Source: Sorangium cellulosum
Lineage (GTDB): Bacteria > Myxococcota_A > Polyangia > Polyangiales > Polyangiaceae
NCBI RefSeq assembly: GCF_001589285.1
Contig: NZ_JEMA01000789.1
Span: forward strand, 1 to 54,016
Length of the DNA stretch: 54,016 nucleotides
Direction: 5' to 3'
Part shown: positions 46,186 through 54,016 of the stretch, piece after piece
Layout of the letters: every line of letters starts with the position of its first letter
Position numbering within the stretch: position 1 is the first letter of the stretch
The notes under the pieces: model-generated
The model's input: only the letters and a program-made list of their open reading frames with translations
What the model was told of the DNA's origin: nothing
Databases searched by the model: none
Program-made: the position numbers and the translations under genes

Positions 46186-48711
46186 TTACGGCGCCGCGGT
46201 GATGTGGAGGGTGAGGTTGCCGGAGGAGGAGGGGCGGCTGTCGCCGACGATCGTGATCACCTGCCCTGCGGTGAGGGTGACGCTCACCCGCGAGGCGACG
46301 CCGCTCGTGTTGTCGTTGCACGCGAGCTCGGCGCCGGCGCAGCTCTCGCCGTCGTGCACGTGGAGGACCGTGTCGAAGGTCGAGGACACCGTGTCGATGA
46401 TGTAGGTCCCGTCCGCCGGCGCGGTGAAGCGATAGACCCTGTCGTTGCCGCTCGACGCCGTGCAGCTCGGCGCGCCCGAGTTCGGCTGGAGCAGCGTGGG
46501 GCCCGTCGCCGTCTGCGGGACCGTCGAGCCGAGGTCGATGGGGTTGTCGCAGGTGGCGTTGCCCTCGAACAGGGTGATGTTGAGGTGGAACGCGCCCGAG
46601 GCGGCGGGGCCGGAGCCGTCGACCACGGCGACGACCGCCTGCCCCGCGACGAGCGGCACCGCGACCCGCGACTGGAGGCCGGCGGTGTTGTCGTTGCAGC
46701 CGAGCGACGCGCCGCCGCAGGTGCCGTCGTGCACGTGAACCACCGTGTCGAAGCTCGATCCGAACGTGTCGAAGATGTACACGCCGTCGGAAGGCGCCGT
46801 GAAGCCGTAGGTCTGCTCCGCGCCGCCGGCCGCGCCGCACGGCGCGCCCACGAAGTCGCCGAGGTCGGCCGTCGTCCCCGTCACCGCCTGCGGGACGGCC
46901 GCCTCGAGGGTGTTCGCCGGGCAGGCGGGCGCGGCGATGCCGCTCACGTTGAGCGTGTAGGCGCCCGAGGCCGAGTACGCGCCGTCCACGGCCACGTACA
47001 CCGTCTGCCCCTCCGCGAGCGGCGTGACGACCTTCGACTTGGACGAGGGCGCCCCGTTGTCGTCGCAGGCCAGCGACGGGCCGTCGCAGCTCCCCTCGTG
47101 GACGTGGAGCACCGTGTCGAAGGCCGAGCCGATCGTGTCGAAGGTGTAGCGGCCGGCGACAGGCGCCGTGAAGCTGTAGGTGACCTCGGGGGCGTTGTCC
47201 GTGGCGCAGGGCGCCACGAGGTAGTTGTCGAGGCCCGACGTGTTGCCCGTCACCGTCTGCGGGTAGGTGGAGCCGAGATCCATCGTGGGGCACTCGGGCG
47301 GGGCCCACTCGGAGACGTGAAGCGTGTAGGGCCCGCCCGCGCCCTCGAAGCCGTCGACGATGACGACGACCGTCTGACCGGCGCGGAGCTCGGCCGCGAT
47401 GCGCGACTGCGCTCCTCCGCGCGAGTCGTTGTTGCAGGCGATCACGCCGCCGTTGCAGTCGCCGTCCCGCAGCTCGAGGACGGTGTTGTACCCGGAGTCG
47501 AACGTGTCGAAGACATACTTCCCGTCCGCCGGGGCCGTGAAGGTGTAGCTCGCGTCCGGCCCGCCCGGCTGGCCGCAGCTCGGCGTGATCGCGTCGCCGA
47601 GCAGCGCTGTGTCGCCGGTGAAAACCTTCGGAAGCGTGTCGCCGACGTCGCCCGAGGGGCAGATGGGCGGCCCGGCCTTCGACAGGTTGAGCGTGAAGTC
47701 GCCTTCCGCGCCGGCGAAGCCGGTCACGACGATGAGGACCGACTGGTCTGCATCGATGACCGCGCGGACCTTGGATTGCGCGGTGTCTGTGTCGATGTCG
47801 TCGTTGCAAGCGAGCTGACCGCAGGTGGTCGCCCCCACCACGCCAAGGGCCGTATCGAACGTGGACCCGGAGGTGTCCATCGTGTAAGTCCCCGCCTCGG
47901 AGGGCGTGAAGCGATAGACCCGCTCCGACCCGCCGGCGGCCACGCACGCGAGACCGTAGTTCGTCTCGCCCCCCACCGTCGTCCCTGTCACGACCTGCGG
48001 GAACGTGTCGCCGAGCTCCTCGTGGGTGCCGACGACGCAGGTGCACGCGCCGGCCTGGCAGAACGCCCCCCGCTCGCACGCGTTCCCGCAGCTACCGCAG
48101 TGGAGCTCGCTCGTCTGCAGGTTGGCGCACGCGCCGTCGCAGTCCGTGAGCTCGGCGGAGCAGGAGCAGGCGCCCTCGACGCAGAGCTGGTTGGGCGCGC
48201 AGGAAGACCCGCAGCTGCCGCAGTGCGCCCTGTCGCTCTGCACGTCGACGCACGCGCCGTCGCACTCCATCAGCCCGTCGGCGCAGGCGCAGGCCCCCTC
48301 CACGCAGAGCTCCCCCGCATCGCACTGGACGTCGCAGTCGCCGCAGTTCCGCGCGTCGGTCTGGACGTTCACGCAGCGCGCGCCGCAGGCGGTCTCCTCC
48401 TCGTCGCACTCCTCGTCATCGCCGCCCTCGCCGCCGCCGCCCCCCGCACCGCCGCTGCCGCCCTCGCCGCCCCGCTCGCAGCGGCCGTCCGTGCATTGCT
48501 GCCCCTCCCCGCAGGCGTCGCCGCACGCGCCGCAGTGCTCGGCGCTCGTCTGGATATCGACGCACTGGCCATCACACTGCGACTGCCCGCCCGTGCACGC
48601 GCTCGGCTGGCTGTCGCCCTCGGCGCAGGACGCCGCGAGGACAACCCCCGCGACGAGGAGCAGCGCAGCGGACGAGAGGGTGGGCCTGAGGCGCAATCCG
48701 GATTTGTTCAT
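46186..48711 (-). CDS. Large Cys-rich lipoprotein with five PPC-like beta repeats
   Basis: 841 residues from ATG 48711 (AAGGA about 7 bases upstream; another in-frame ATG lies six bases before it). The signal peptide ends in a lipobox (LAASC, about residue 29). Residues about 38-230 are four or five Cys-rich modules ('CGACGDACGEGQQCTDGRC', 'CGSCGSSCAPNQLCVEGAC') with a Gly/Glu linker. The rest is five repeats of about 105-120 residues, each reading like 'LGSTVPQTATG...YRFTAPADGTYIIDT', 'STFDTVLHVHDG', 'ACNDN', then 'VTLTAGQVITIVGD' and a last strand. These resemble bacterial pre-peptidase C-terminal (PPC) beta-sandwiches. It should sit on the cell surface. Paralogue of the next gene upstream. 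Confidence 0.9.
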   Translation of the reverse strand: MNKSGLRLRPTLSSAALLLVAGVVLAASCAEGDSQPSACTGGQSQCDGQCVDIQTSAEHCGACGDACGEGQQCTDGRCERGGEGGSGGAGGGGGEGGDDEECDEEETACGARCVNVQTDARNCGDCDVQCDAGELCVEGACACADGLMECDGACVDVQSDRAHCGSCGSSCAPNQLCVEGACSCSAELTDCDGACANLQTSELHCGSCGNACERGAFCQAGACTCVVGTHEELGDTFPQVVTGTTVGGETNYGLACVAAGGSERVYRFTPSEAGTYTMDTSGSTFDTALGVVGATTCGQLACNDDIDTDTAQSKVRAVIDADQSVLIVVTGFAGAEGDFTLNLSKAGPPICPSGDVGDTLPKVFTGDTALLGDAITPSCGQPGGPDASYTFTAPADGKYVFDTFDSGYNTVLELRDGDCNGGVIACNNDSRGGAQSRIAAELRAGQTVVVIVDGFEGAGGPYTLHVSEWAPPECPTMDLGSTYPQTVTGNTSGLDNYLVAPCATDNAPEVTYSFTAPVAGRYTFDTIGSAFDTVLHVHEGSCDGPSLACDDNGAPSSKSKVVTPLAEGQTVYVAVDGAYSASGAYTLNVSGIAAPACPANTLEAAVPQAVTGTTADLGDFVGAPCGAAGGAEQTYGFTAPSDGVYIFDTFGSSFDTVVHVHDGTCGGASLGCNDNTAGLQSRVAVPLVAGQAVVAVVDGSGPAASGAFHLNITLFEGNATCDNPIDLGSTVPQTATGPTLLQPNSGAPSCTASSGNDRVYRFTAPADGTYIIDTVSSTFDTVLHVHDGESCAGAELACNDNTSGVASRVSVTLTAGQVITIVGDSRPSSSGNLTLHITAAP

Positions 48712-48958
48712 AGCCATCCTTGGGGGTACCTGGCCGTTTGAGGCGGAGCGGATAACGAGTCGCGCGCCAGGATACGCGCACGTCCGAGGGTATCGCAACC
48801 GGCGGGGACGCTGGAGGTGTGCCGGGTTCGCCCAGGCAACGCGCGCAGAGCCGCAGCCAGGACGGCGCAGGCGGCGCCTCGCGAGGGCGTCGCCAGCGCC
48901 CTCCGCAGAGCGAATCGCAGCATCATCGGCCGGACTCCAGGGCGCACGCGGCGCGGGC

Positions 48959-51889
48959 TCAGAGAGGGGCGATGTTCAGGGTGAAGTCGCCCGACGCGCC
49001 ACCGTAGCCGTCGACAACGATGGTGATGACCTGACCGGCGGTGAGCCTCACCGTCGTCCGCGACGTCGAGCCGGCCGTATCGTCGTTGCAAGCGATCGAG
49101 GTGCCGCTGCAGCCGCCCCTGTGGACGTGAAGGACGGTATCGTAGGACGAGCCGACCGTGTCGATGACGTAGCGGCCGACGATCGGCGCGGTGTAGGTGA
49201 ACACCATCTCCGAGGCGGTCGACGAGGAGGCGCAGCTCGGCGTGACGGAGTCGGGTTGCCCCGTCGTGGTGCCGGTCCTGGTGAGCGGCAGCTCCGAGCC
49301 GAGATCGATCGCCGTCGAGCAGCTCCCCTCGCCGTCGAACTTGTCGACCTGGAGCACGTAGTCGCCGCGGCTCGTGTTGCGGCCGTCGACGGCGACGAGC
49401 ACGGTCTGACCGGCCACCAGGTCGATGGTGAGGCGCGACTGCGGGCCGCCCGCATCATCGTTGCACCGGAGCGGCGTCCCCGCGCAGCTGCCATCGAAGA
49501 TCTGGAGGATCGTGTCGAAGCTCGATCCCAGCGTGTTGAAGATGTAAGTTCCGTCGTCCGACGCGGTGAAGCTGTAGATCATGTCGGGAGCGCTGGAGGA
49601 TCCGCACTTCGGGGTGACGGACTCGGGCTGATCGGCGGTGCTCCCCGTGACGACCTGCGGGACGGTGGAGCCGAGATCGATCGGCCTCGGGCAGGTCCCG
49701 CCGCCTTCGTACTGCTGGACGTTGAGCGTGAACTCGCCCGACGCGGTCGCGGAGCTGCCGTCCACGACCAGGAGGATCTTCTGGCCCTCGTCGAGGTCCA
49801 TCGTCAGCCGCGACTGCACGCCTCCGGCCGCGTCGCCGTTGCATTTGAGCACGGCCCCGGAGCAGCCGCCGTCGCGCGCGGAGAGGACCGTGTTGAAGCT
49901 CGAGCCGAACGTATCGAAGATGTACGTACCGAGGGCGGGCGCGGTGAAGCTGTAGGTCGCCTCGTTGCCGCCGATGCCGCCGCAGGTCGAGCTCAGGATG
50001 TCGACCGCGCCCGCTGTCGTCCCGGTCACCGTCTGAGGCACCGTCGATCCGAGATCGATCTCCGGGCACGGGGGGATGAAGGTCTGCTTGACGTTGAGCG
50101 TGTAGGCGCCGGAGCTCGATGTGGTGTAGCCGTCCACGACGACGACCACCGTCTGTCCCTCCTCGAGCCGCACCTTCACCTGCGATTGGACGCCGGACGT
50201 GTCGTCGTTGCACCCCAGGTTCGGTCCGCCGCACGTCGCGTCGTGGACATGGAGGACCGTGTCGAAGCTGGTGCCGAAGGTGTCGAAGGTATAGAGCGCC
50301 TCCGCGGGCGCGGTGAACGCATAGGTGGCCTCAGGGCCGCTGCCACCCGCGCAGGGCGCCGAGATCGCGCTCATGCGATCCATGATCGCGGTCGTGCCCG
50401 TCACCGTTTGCGGGAAGGTCGAGCCGAGCGTGTGCTCCGGGCAGGGCGGCGGCACGTACTCGGTGACCTCGAGCGTGAATGGCCCGGAGTCGCCGTCGAA
50501 GCCGTCGACGATGGCGACCACCGTCTGGCCCGCGGAGAGGCTCGTGACGACGCGGGACTGCTCCGTGTCCGCGTTGTTGTCGCTGCAGGCGATCATCGAG
50601 CCAGCGCACGTGCCGTTGCGCAGCTCGAGGACGGTGTTGAACGAGGAGCCGGCCGTATCGAAGATGTACCTGCCGGCGCGCGGCGCGGTGAACGTGTAGC
50701 TCGCGTCGGGGGTATCAATCGACCCGCAGCGCGGCGCGACGGCGTCGCCGAGGAGCGTCGTGTCGCCGGTGATGCGCTGCGGGAGCGTCGGCTCGATGGT
50801 GCCCGTCGGGCACATGGGCGGCGCCGTCTTGTCGATGCTCAGGACGAAGTCGCCTTGCGCGCCGTTGTAGCCCGACACGACGACGAGGATCGCCTCGCCC
50901 TCCTCGAGGAGCACCGAGGCGCTCGCCTCGGGCCCCCCGCGGTCGTCATTGCACGCGCGCTCGTCGCACAGGTCGAAGCCGAGGAGGCCGACGGCGGTGT
51001 CGTAGCTCGATCCCTCGGTATCGAACCTGTAGGTGCCTGCCTCGTCCGCCGTGAACCTGTAGACGACCTCGGTCGAGCCGACCGCCACGCAGGCGAGCCC
51101 GAAATACGTCTCTGCGCCGAGCGTGGTGCCCGTCACGACCTGCGGCGCCGCCCCGCCGATGTCCTCGTAGTCGCCGACGATGCAGGCGCACGTGCCCTCC
51201 TGGCAGACAAGCCCCGGGCCGCACGCCGCGCCGCATTCGCCGCAATGCGCCGGGCTGTGCATCAGATCGGCGCACTTTCCGCCGCAGTCGGTGAGGCCCT
51301 CGTTGCAGACGCACGCCCCGTCCGTGCACGTCTGGTTGGGGGCGCACCGGGCGTCGCAGCTCCCGCAGTGCAGTGGATCGCTCGTGAGGTCGACGCAGGC
51401 GCCGCCGCACGCCTCGAGGCCGCCGTCGCAGACGCAGGCGCCGTCCTCGCAGCGCTCCTCGGCCGCGCACACGTTGCCGCAGCCCCCGCAATGGCGGCGG
51501 TTGGCGTCGAGATCGACGCAGCCGCCATCGCACGCCTCGAGCCCGGGGGCGCAGGCCGCGCCGCCGGCGCCGCCGCCCTCCTGGCTCGCTCCGTCATCGC
51601 CGCCCGGTCCGCCGCGGTCGCTGACGCACTCGCCCGCCTCGCAGCGCTGCCCGCTCGCGCAGACGCCGCCGCACGCGCCGCAGTGGTCGGCGTCGGCCTG
51701 CGTGTCGACGCACGCGCCCGCGCACGGCGACAGGCCTTCACCGCACGTCACGCCGGAGTCGTCGCCGTGCGCGCAGGACGCGCAGGAGACGAGGAGGGCC
51801 GCTGCCGTCAGCCAGCGCGCCGTCGACGACAGAGGCGACGACAGAGGCGACGGCAGGTCGAATGTGGAGCGCAATCCGGGTTGACTCAT
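48959..51889 (-). CDS. Large Cys-rich lipoprotein with six PPC-like beta repeats
   Basis: 976 residues from ATG 51889 (AAAGGA about 6 bases upstream; in-frame ATG six bases earlier, as in the paralogue). Signal peptide with lipobox VSCASC near residue 35; then Cys-rich modules ('CGACGGVCASGQRCEAGEC', 'CGGCGNVCAAEERCEDGAC', 'CGSCDARCAPNQTCTDGAC') to about 210, and six PPC-like repeats ('VYRFTADEAGTYRFDTEGSS', 'YAFTAPAEALYTFDTFGTSF', 'YSFTAPALGTYIFDTFGSSF', each closed by 'GQTVVVVVDG' and a terminal strand). One repeat more than its downstream neighbour, so repeat gain or loss separates the two. Likely surface-exposed; the PPC-type repeats suggest binding or adhesion, not catalysis. Tandem gene duplication is evident. 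Confidence 0.9.
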   Translation of the reverse strand: MSQPGLRSTFDLPSPLSSPLSSTARWLTAAALLVSCASCAHGDDSGVTCGEGLSPCAGACVDTQADADHCGACGGVCASGQRCEAGECVSDRGGPGGDDGASQEGGGAGGAACAPGLEACDGGCVDLDANRRHCGGCGNVCAAEERCEDGACVCDGGLEACGGACVDLTSDPLHCGSCDARCAPNQTCTDGACVCNEGLTDCGGKCADLMHSPAHCGECGAACGPGLVCQEGTCACIVGDYEDIGGAAPQVVTGTTLGAETYFGLACVAVGSTEVVYRFTADEAGTYRFDTEGSSYDTAVGLLGFDLCDERACNDDRGGPEASASVLLEEGEAILVVVSGYNGAQGDFVLSIDKTAPPMCPTGTIEPTLPQRITGDTTLLGDAVAPRCGSIDTPDASYTFTAPRAGRYIFDTAGSSFNTVLELRNGTCAGSMIACSDNNADTEQSRVVTSLSAGQTVVAIVDGFDGDSGPFTLEVTEYVPPPCPEHTLGSTFPQTVTGTTAIMDRMSAISAPCAGGSGPEATYAFTAPAEALYTFDTFGTSFDTVLHVHDATCGGPNLGCNDDTSGVQSQVKVRLEEGQTVVVVVDGYTTSSSGAYTLNVKQTFIPPCPEIDLGSTVPQTVTGTTAGAVDILSSTCGGIGGNEATYSFTAPALGTYIFDTFGSSFNTVLSARDGGCSGAVLKCNGDAAGGVQSRLTMDLDEGQKILLVVDGSSATASGEFTLNVQQYEGGGTCPRPIDLGSTVPQVVTGSTADQPESVTPKCGSSSAPDMIYSFTASDDGTYIFNTLGSSFDTILQIFDGSCAGTPLRCNDDAGGPQSRLTIDLVAGQTVLVAVDGRNTSRGDYVLQVDKFDGEGSCSTAIDLGSELPLTRTGTTTGQPDSVTPSCASSSTASEMVFTYTAPIVGRYVIDTVGSSYDTVLHVHRGGCSGTSIACNDDTAGSTSRTTVRLTAGQVITIVVDGYGGASGDFTLNIAPL

Positions 51890-52141
51890 GAACATCCTTT
51901 GGCGGACACGGTGGCCGCCGTGTGGCGCGAGAAACCCGTCCGCGAGAGTACGCCTGTTCGCTTTCGCTCCGCAATCGCGGACCCGCGCGCCGCGCCGTGG
52001 ATCGTCCGATTTCGTTGCGGCTTTCACTTCCACCTCCACTTCCACGTACGCGATGAGTCTGGATGAGATGGAACGCGTGGAGCCTGGCGCCGCGGGGGCG
52101 GCCCGGACGAAGCATCGGTGAGCCGAGCGCGCGAGCGTCGG

Positions 52142-53341
52142 TCAGGCGACGGGGAGATCCGGCAGCGGATCGACCTCCTCCGAGGTGGGCTGACGCGCCT
52201 GGATAGCCTCGAGCGCCGGAGCGCCCGTCTCGGGCCCCGGCGCGCCCTCGGGCTGCGGATCCGGGCCGAGGAAGCGAGCGATCGGCTCGAAGAGCTCGGC
52301 GCCGGTATACGCGCCGACCGCCAGATCGCCGTGGCCGTAATCTTCCCGCGCCCCGAAGTCGCGCCCGAGGACGAGAAAGCGCTTCGGGGTCTCGGGGTGA
52401 TCGCGCCCCCACGCGTCGAACGCCGCGCGCACCGACGGGACGGGGGCTATCCTGTCGGCGCTGCCCGCGATGAACAGGGCCGGCGCCGAGACGGAGGCGA
52501 GGCCGTCGAGGACCCTCTCTCCGTCCACGCGGATCTCACCGTCGCTCGTCATCCACGCGGCGAAGTCTGCGTTGAGCGCAGCGGGGATGTCCTCGATGCA
52601 GTTGACGAGCGCGAGCCGCGTGACGCCCGGAGGCACGTTGCGCGGGTTGGCCACCGCGTGATGGATCGGCGTGGGCAGCCACTCCGAGGCGAACGCGACG
52701 CTGCGCGCCATGAGGCGCAACGGCACGCCGGGGAGCAGCCGGCCCGGCAGGAACCGCATGAGGCGCGCGGGCAAGGTGAAGCGGCCGGGGGAGCCGACGA
52801 CGACGACGCGGCGAACCTGATGCTCCGGCACGCTCCGCCCCAGCGCCGCATAGAGGAGCATGCCGCCCATGGAGAAGCCGACATAATCGAGCGATCGGGC
52901 GCCGGTGCGGTTCAGGATCGCCCCGAAGGCGCAGGGGAGATCGTACCGGACCATGGCCGAGAACCGGACGCTGCGGCGCTCCAGGCGGGTGAGGAGGCGG
53001 CCGCTCCGCAACGTCAGCAGCCACACGTCGCGTCCGAGCGCGGCGAGGTGGCGCGCCAGCGAGTAATCGGGGTGGATGTCCTGGTTTCTATGGTTCGCGG
53101 CGATCCCGTGGACCAGGACGATCGGCGGCAGGTCCGGCTGCGCGGACGCTCCGGGCGGGCACGGGACGCGGCGGATCTCGATCTGCGCGCCGTCCTCGGT
53201 CCGCAGCGCCTCTTCCACGCTGTACTCGAGCGGCAGGGTCAGCCGTTTGACCCAGTAAAAGAGGTGCGCCCACAGCCCGATCGCGGCCAGCACCGCGAGC
53301 GCCAGCGCGACCAGGAGGTAAGCCCCGAATGTCCAGACCAT
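52142..53341 (-). CDS. Alpha/beta hydrolase with N-terminal membrane anchor
   Basis: 399 residues. A hydrophobic segment at about 5-30 (TFGAYLLVALALAVLAAIGL) anchors the protein. The catalytic domain shows the oxyanion motif 'IVLVHGIAANHRNQ' (about 74-87), nucleophile elbow 'VGFSMGG' (Ser 157), an acidic residue in 'IAGSADRIAPVPS' and His in 'REDYGHGDLAVG' (near 350), a complete Ser-Asp-His triad. The lid region is large (about 165-260). Substrate unknown; relatives include lipase-like and PHA-depolymerase-like enzymes. C-terminal 45 residues are Pro/Glu-rich. It stands alone, leftward, 252 bp upstream of the larger lipoprotein gene. Confidence 0.9.
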   Translation of the reverse strand: MVWTFGAYLLVALALAVLAAIGLWAHLFYWVKRLTLPLEYSVEEALRTEDGAQIEIRRVPCPPGASAQPDLPPIVLVHGIAANHRNQDIHPDYSLARHLAALGRDVWLLTLRSGRLLTRLERRSVRFSAMVRYDLPCAFGAILNRTGARSLDYVGFSMGGMLLYAALGRSVPEHQVRRVVVVGSPGRFTLPARLMRFLPGRLLPGVPLRLMARSVAFASEWLPTPIHHAVANPRNVPPGVTRLALVNCIEDIPAALNADFAAWMTSDGEIRVDGERVLDGLASVSAPALFIAGSADRIAPVPSVRAAFDAWGRDHPETPKRFLVLGRDFGAREDYGHGDLAVGAYTGAELFEPIARFLGPDPQPEGAPGPETGAPALEAIQARQPTSEEVDPLPDLPVA

Positions 53342-53822
53342 ACGCCCAATCTACCCGCCGGTGCCGTTTCCGCACGCGAGCAGTCTCGACATCATGGCGC
53401 GGGGACGGAGCGAGGGCCAGTTACCGCTGAGACCGCTTCCCGGCTCGCTCGCCCGGGTGATCATCAATGATGCGAAGAATGCAAACAGCAAGTTTCGCGA
53501 TCATTTCCACGAGCGCGCGAGAAAGGAACACTGCGCCCGGAAAGAACACCGCCCTCACGCACAGGACTTCGCGCCTCGGGAACTGCCGTTGACGGACACG
53601 CATGTCGGCGCCGGCTCCTTTTTACCCGCGCCGCGTCTGGCCGCGACATTGCCGTGTGACCAGGCCCACTGCGGCGCGAGGAGGGAAGCCTTCAGCAGGG
53701 GCGTGCATAAAGGTTCCACCGGGCGACGCGGGCGACGTGGCATGCGGGTCGCATCGAGGTCGCCGAGAGAAGCGGTGAGGATCCCGCAAGAACCCCGGTG
53801 ACCCCGGGGCACGCACACCAGG
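53342..53822. other. Gap upstream of a rightward terminator, no recognised gene
   Basis: The region has an AT-richer patch (about 53458-53512) and an open frame 53361-53801 that I do not trust (Arg/His-rich, no motif). Because an intrinsic terminator follows on the plus strand, some rightward transcript, perhaps a small RNA, may come from here. Confidence 0.35.
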
Positions 53823-53867
53823 GCGCCGCGGCGGAGCTCGGGGGGGCTCCGCTGCGGCGCTCTTTTT
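53823..53867 (+). terminator. Rho-independent terminator, rightward
   Basis: A 15-bp stem (GCGCCGCGGCGGAGC with GCTCCGCTGCGGCGC, one G-U pair, 8-nt loop) is followed directly by TCTTTTT. This is a strong canonical intrinsic terminator on the plus strand. No supported plus-strand gene lies upstream of it in the last 480 bp. Confidence 0.85.
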
Positions 53868-53946
53868 GTGCCGCCGGGTGTGCCGCGCCGGACGGACGCA
53901 CGCAGGCGCGCTCGCGCGAGGCAGGCGAGGCAACGGAGACAAAATG

Positions 53947-53994
53947 AAAAAAGCGCCTCGCGGACCTGGGGGGGGAAGGTCTCCGCGACGGCGC
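53947..53994 (-). terminator. Rho-independent terminator of a leftward gene beyond the window
   Basis: Read leftward, a stem of GCGCC plus CGCGGA (paired with TCCGCG and GGCGC, one bulge) and a C-rich loop is followed by TTTTTT. It would end a transcript that begins to the right of the window. Confidence 0.75.
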
Positions 53995-54016
53995 TCGATG
54001 GCCAGTAGAGCAGGCT

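Noticed and set aside
44668-52066. Very long plus-strand frames opposite the TPR-like and lipoprotein genes
   Set aside because: Antisense shadows; they have RRR/AAA/VVV-type composition and no homology-like motifs.
53944-54016. Start of a gene reading MKKAPRG at the right edge
   Set aside because: The AAAAAA run and following palindrome are better explained as a leftward intrinsic terminator.

Overview
The window is very GC-rich DNA, densely coding on both strands, and looks like chromosome from a myxobacterium (Myxococcota, probably a Polyangiales/Sorangium-type genome). This rests on many Cys-rich secreted lipoproteins, a PEGA/TPR protein, a large multi-GAF hybrid kinase, ECF sigma factors with extensions, and abundant tandem repeats. 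The assignment is inference; no rRNA or marker phylogeny is present.

Layout. 1-10 kb: a tandem two-globin protein (cut by the left edge), an initiator tRNA-fMet with its own promoter and terminator, a HelD/UvrD-like helicase, a GHMP sugar kinase, D-Ala-D-Ala ligase and small secreted proteins. 10-18.7 kb is the accessory part: small hypothetical genes, an array of 25 tandem 21-bp repeats, a 32-repeat type I-E-like CRISPR array with no cas gene anywhere in the window, a leftward operon of three secreted proteins (two of them paralogues), a lone CRISPR repeat, a second 21-bp array (24 copies) followed by another lone CRISPR repeat, then a DUF4288-like gene beside a small secreted protein. 18.7-25.3 kb: an operon of two Cys-rich lipoproteins and a TPR/PEGA membrane protein, divergent from two ECF-like sigma factor genes, then the manganese exporter mntP. 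25.3-31.4 kb: a Uma2 remnant, a frameshifted SNF2-type helicase, an AraC-type regulator, a lipoprotein, a third, degenerate 21-bp array and a 41-bp inverted repeat.

31.4-44.7 kb reads almost entirely leftward: nuoA-B-C-D-G-H-I (complex I genes without E, F or J-N), gatB, a PlsC-like acyltransferase and a hybrid histidine kinase. A good sigma-70-like promoter lies upstream of nuoA. 44.7-53.4 kb: a hypothetical protein, two large paralogous Cys-rich/beta-repeat lipoproteins and an alpha/beta hydrolase. The right edge holds two rho-independent terminators facing each other; the rightward one has no recognised gene upstream.

The most unusual feature is the family of 21-bp tandem arrays (three loci, same orientation, shared GC-rich tail) and the fact that two of the three sit about 200 bp upstream of CRISPR repeat sequence. 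Many long open frames antisense to real genes, and frames read through the CRISPR and 21-bp arrays, are artefacts of base composition and were left out.
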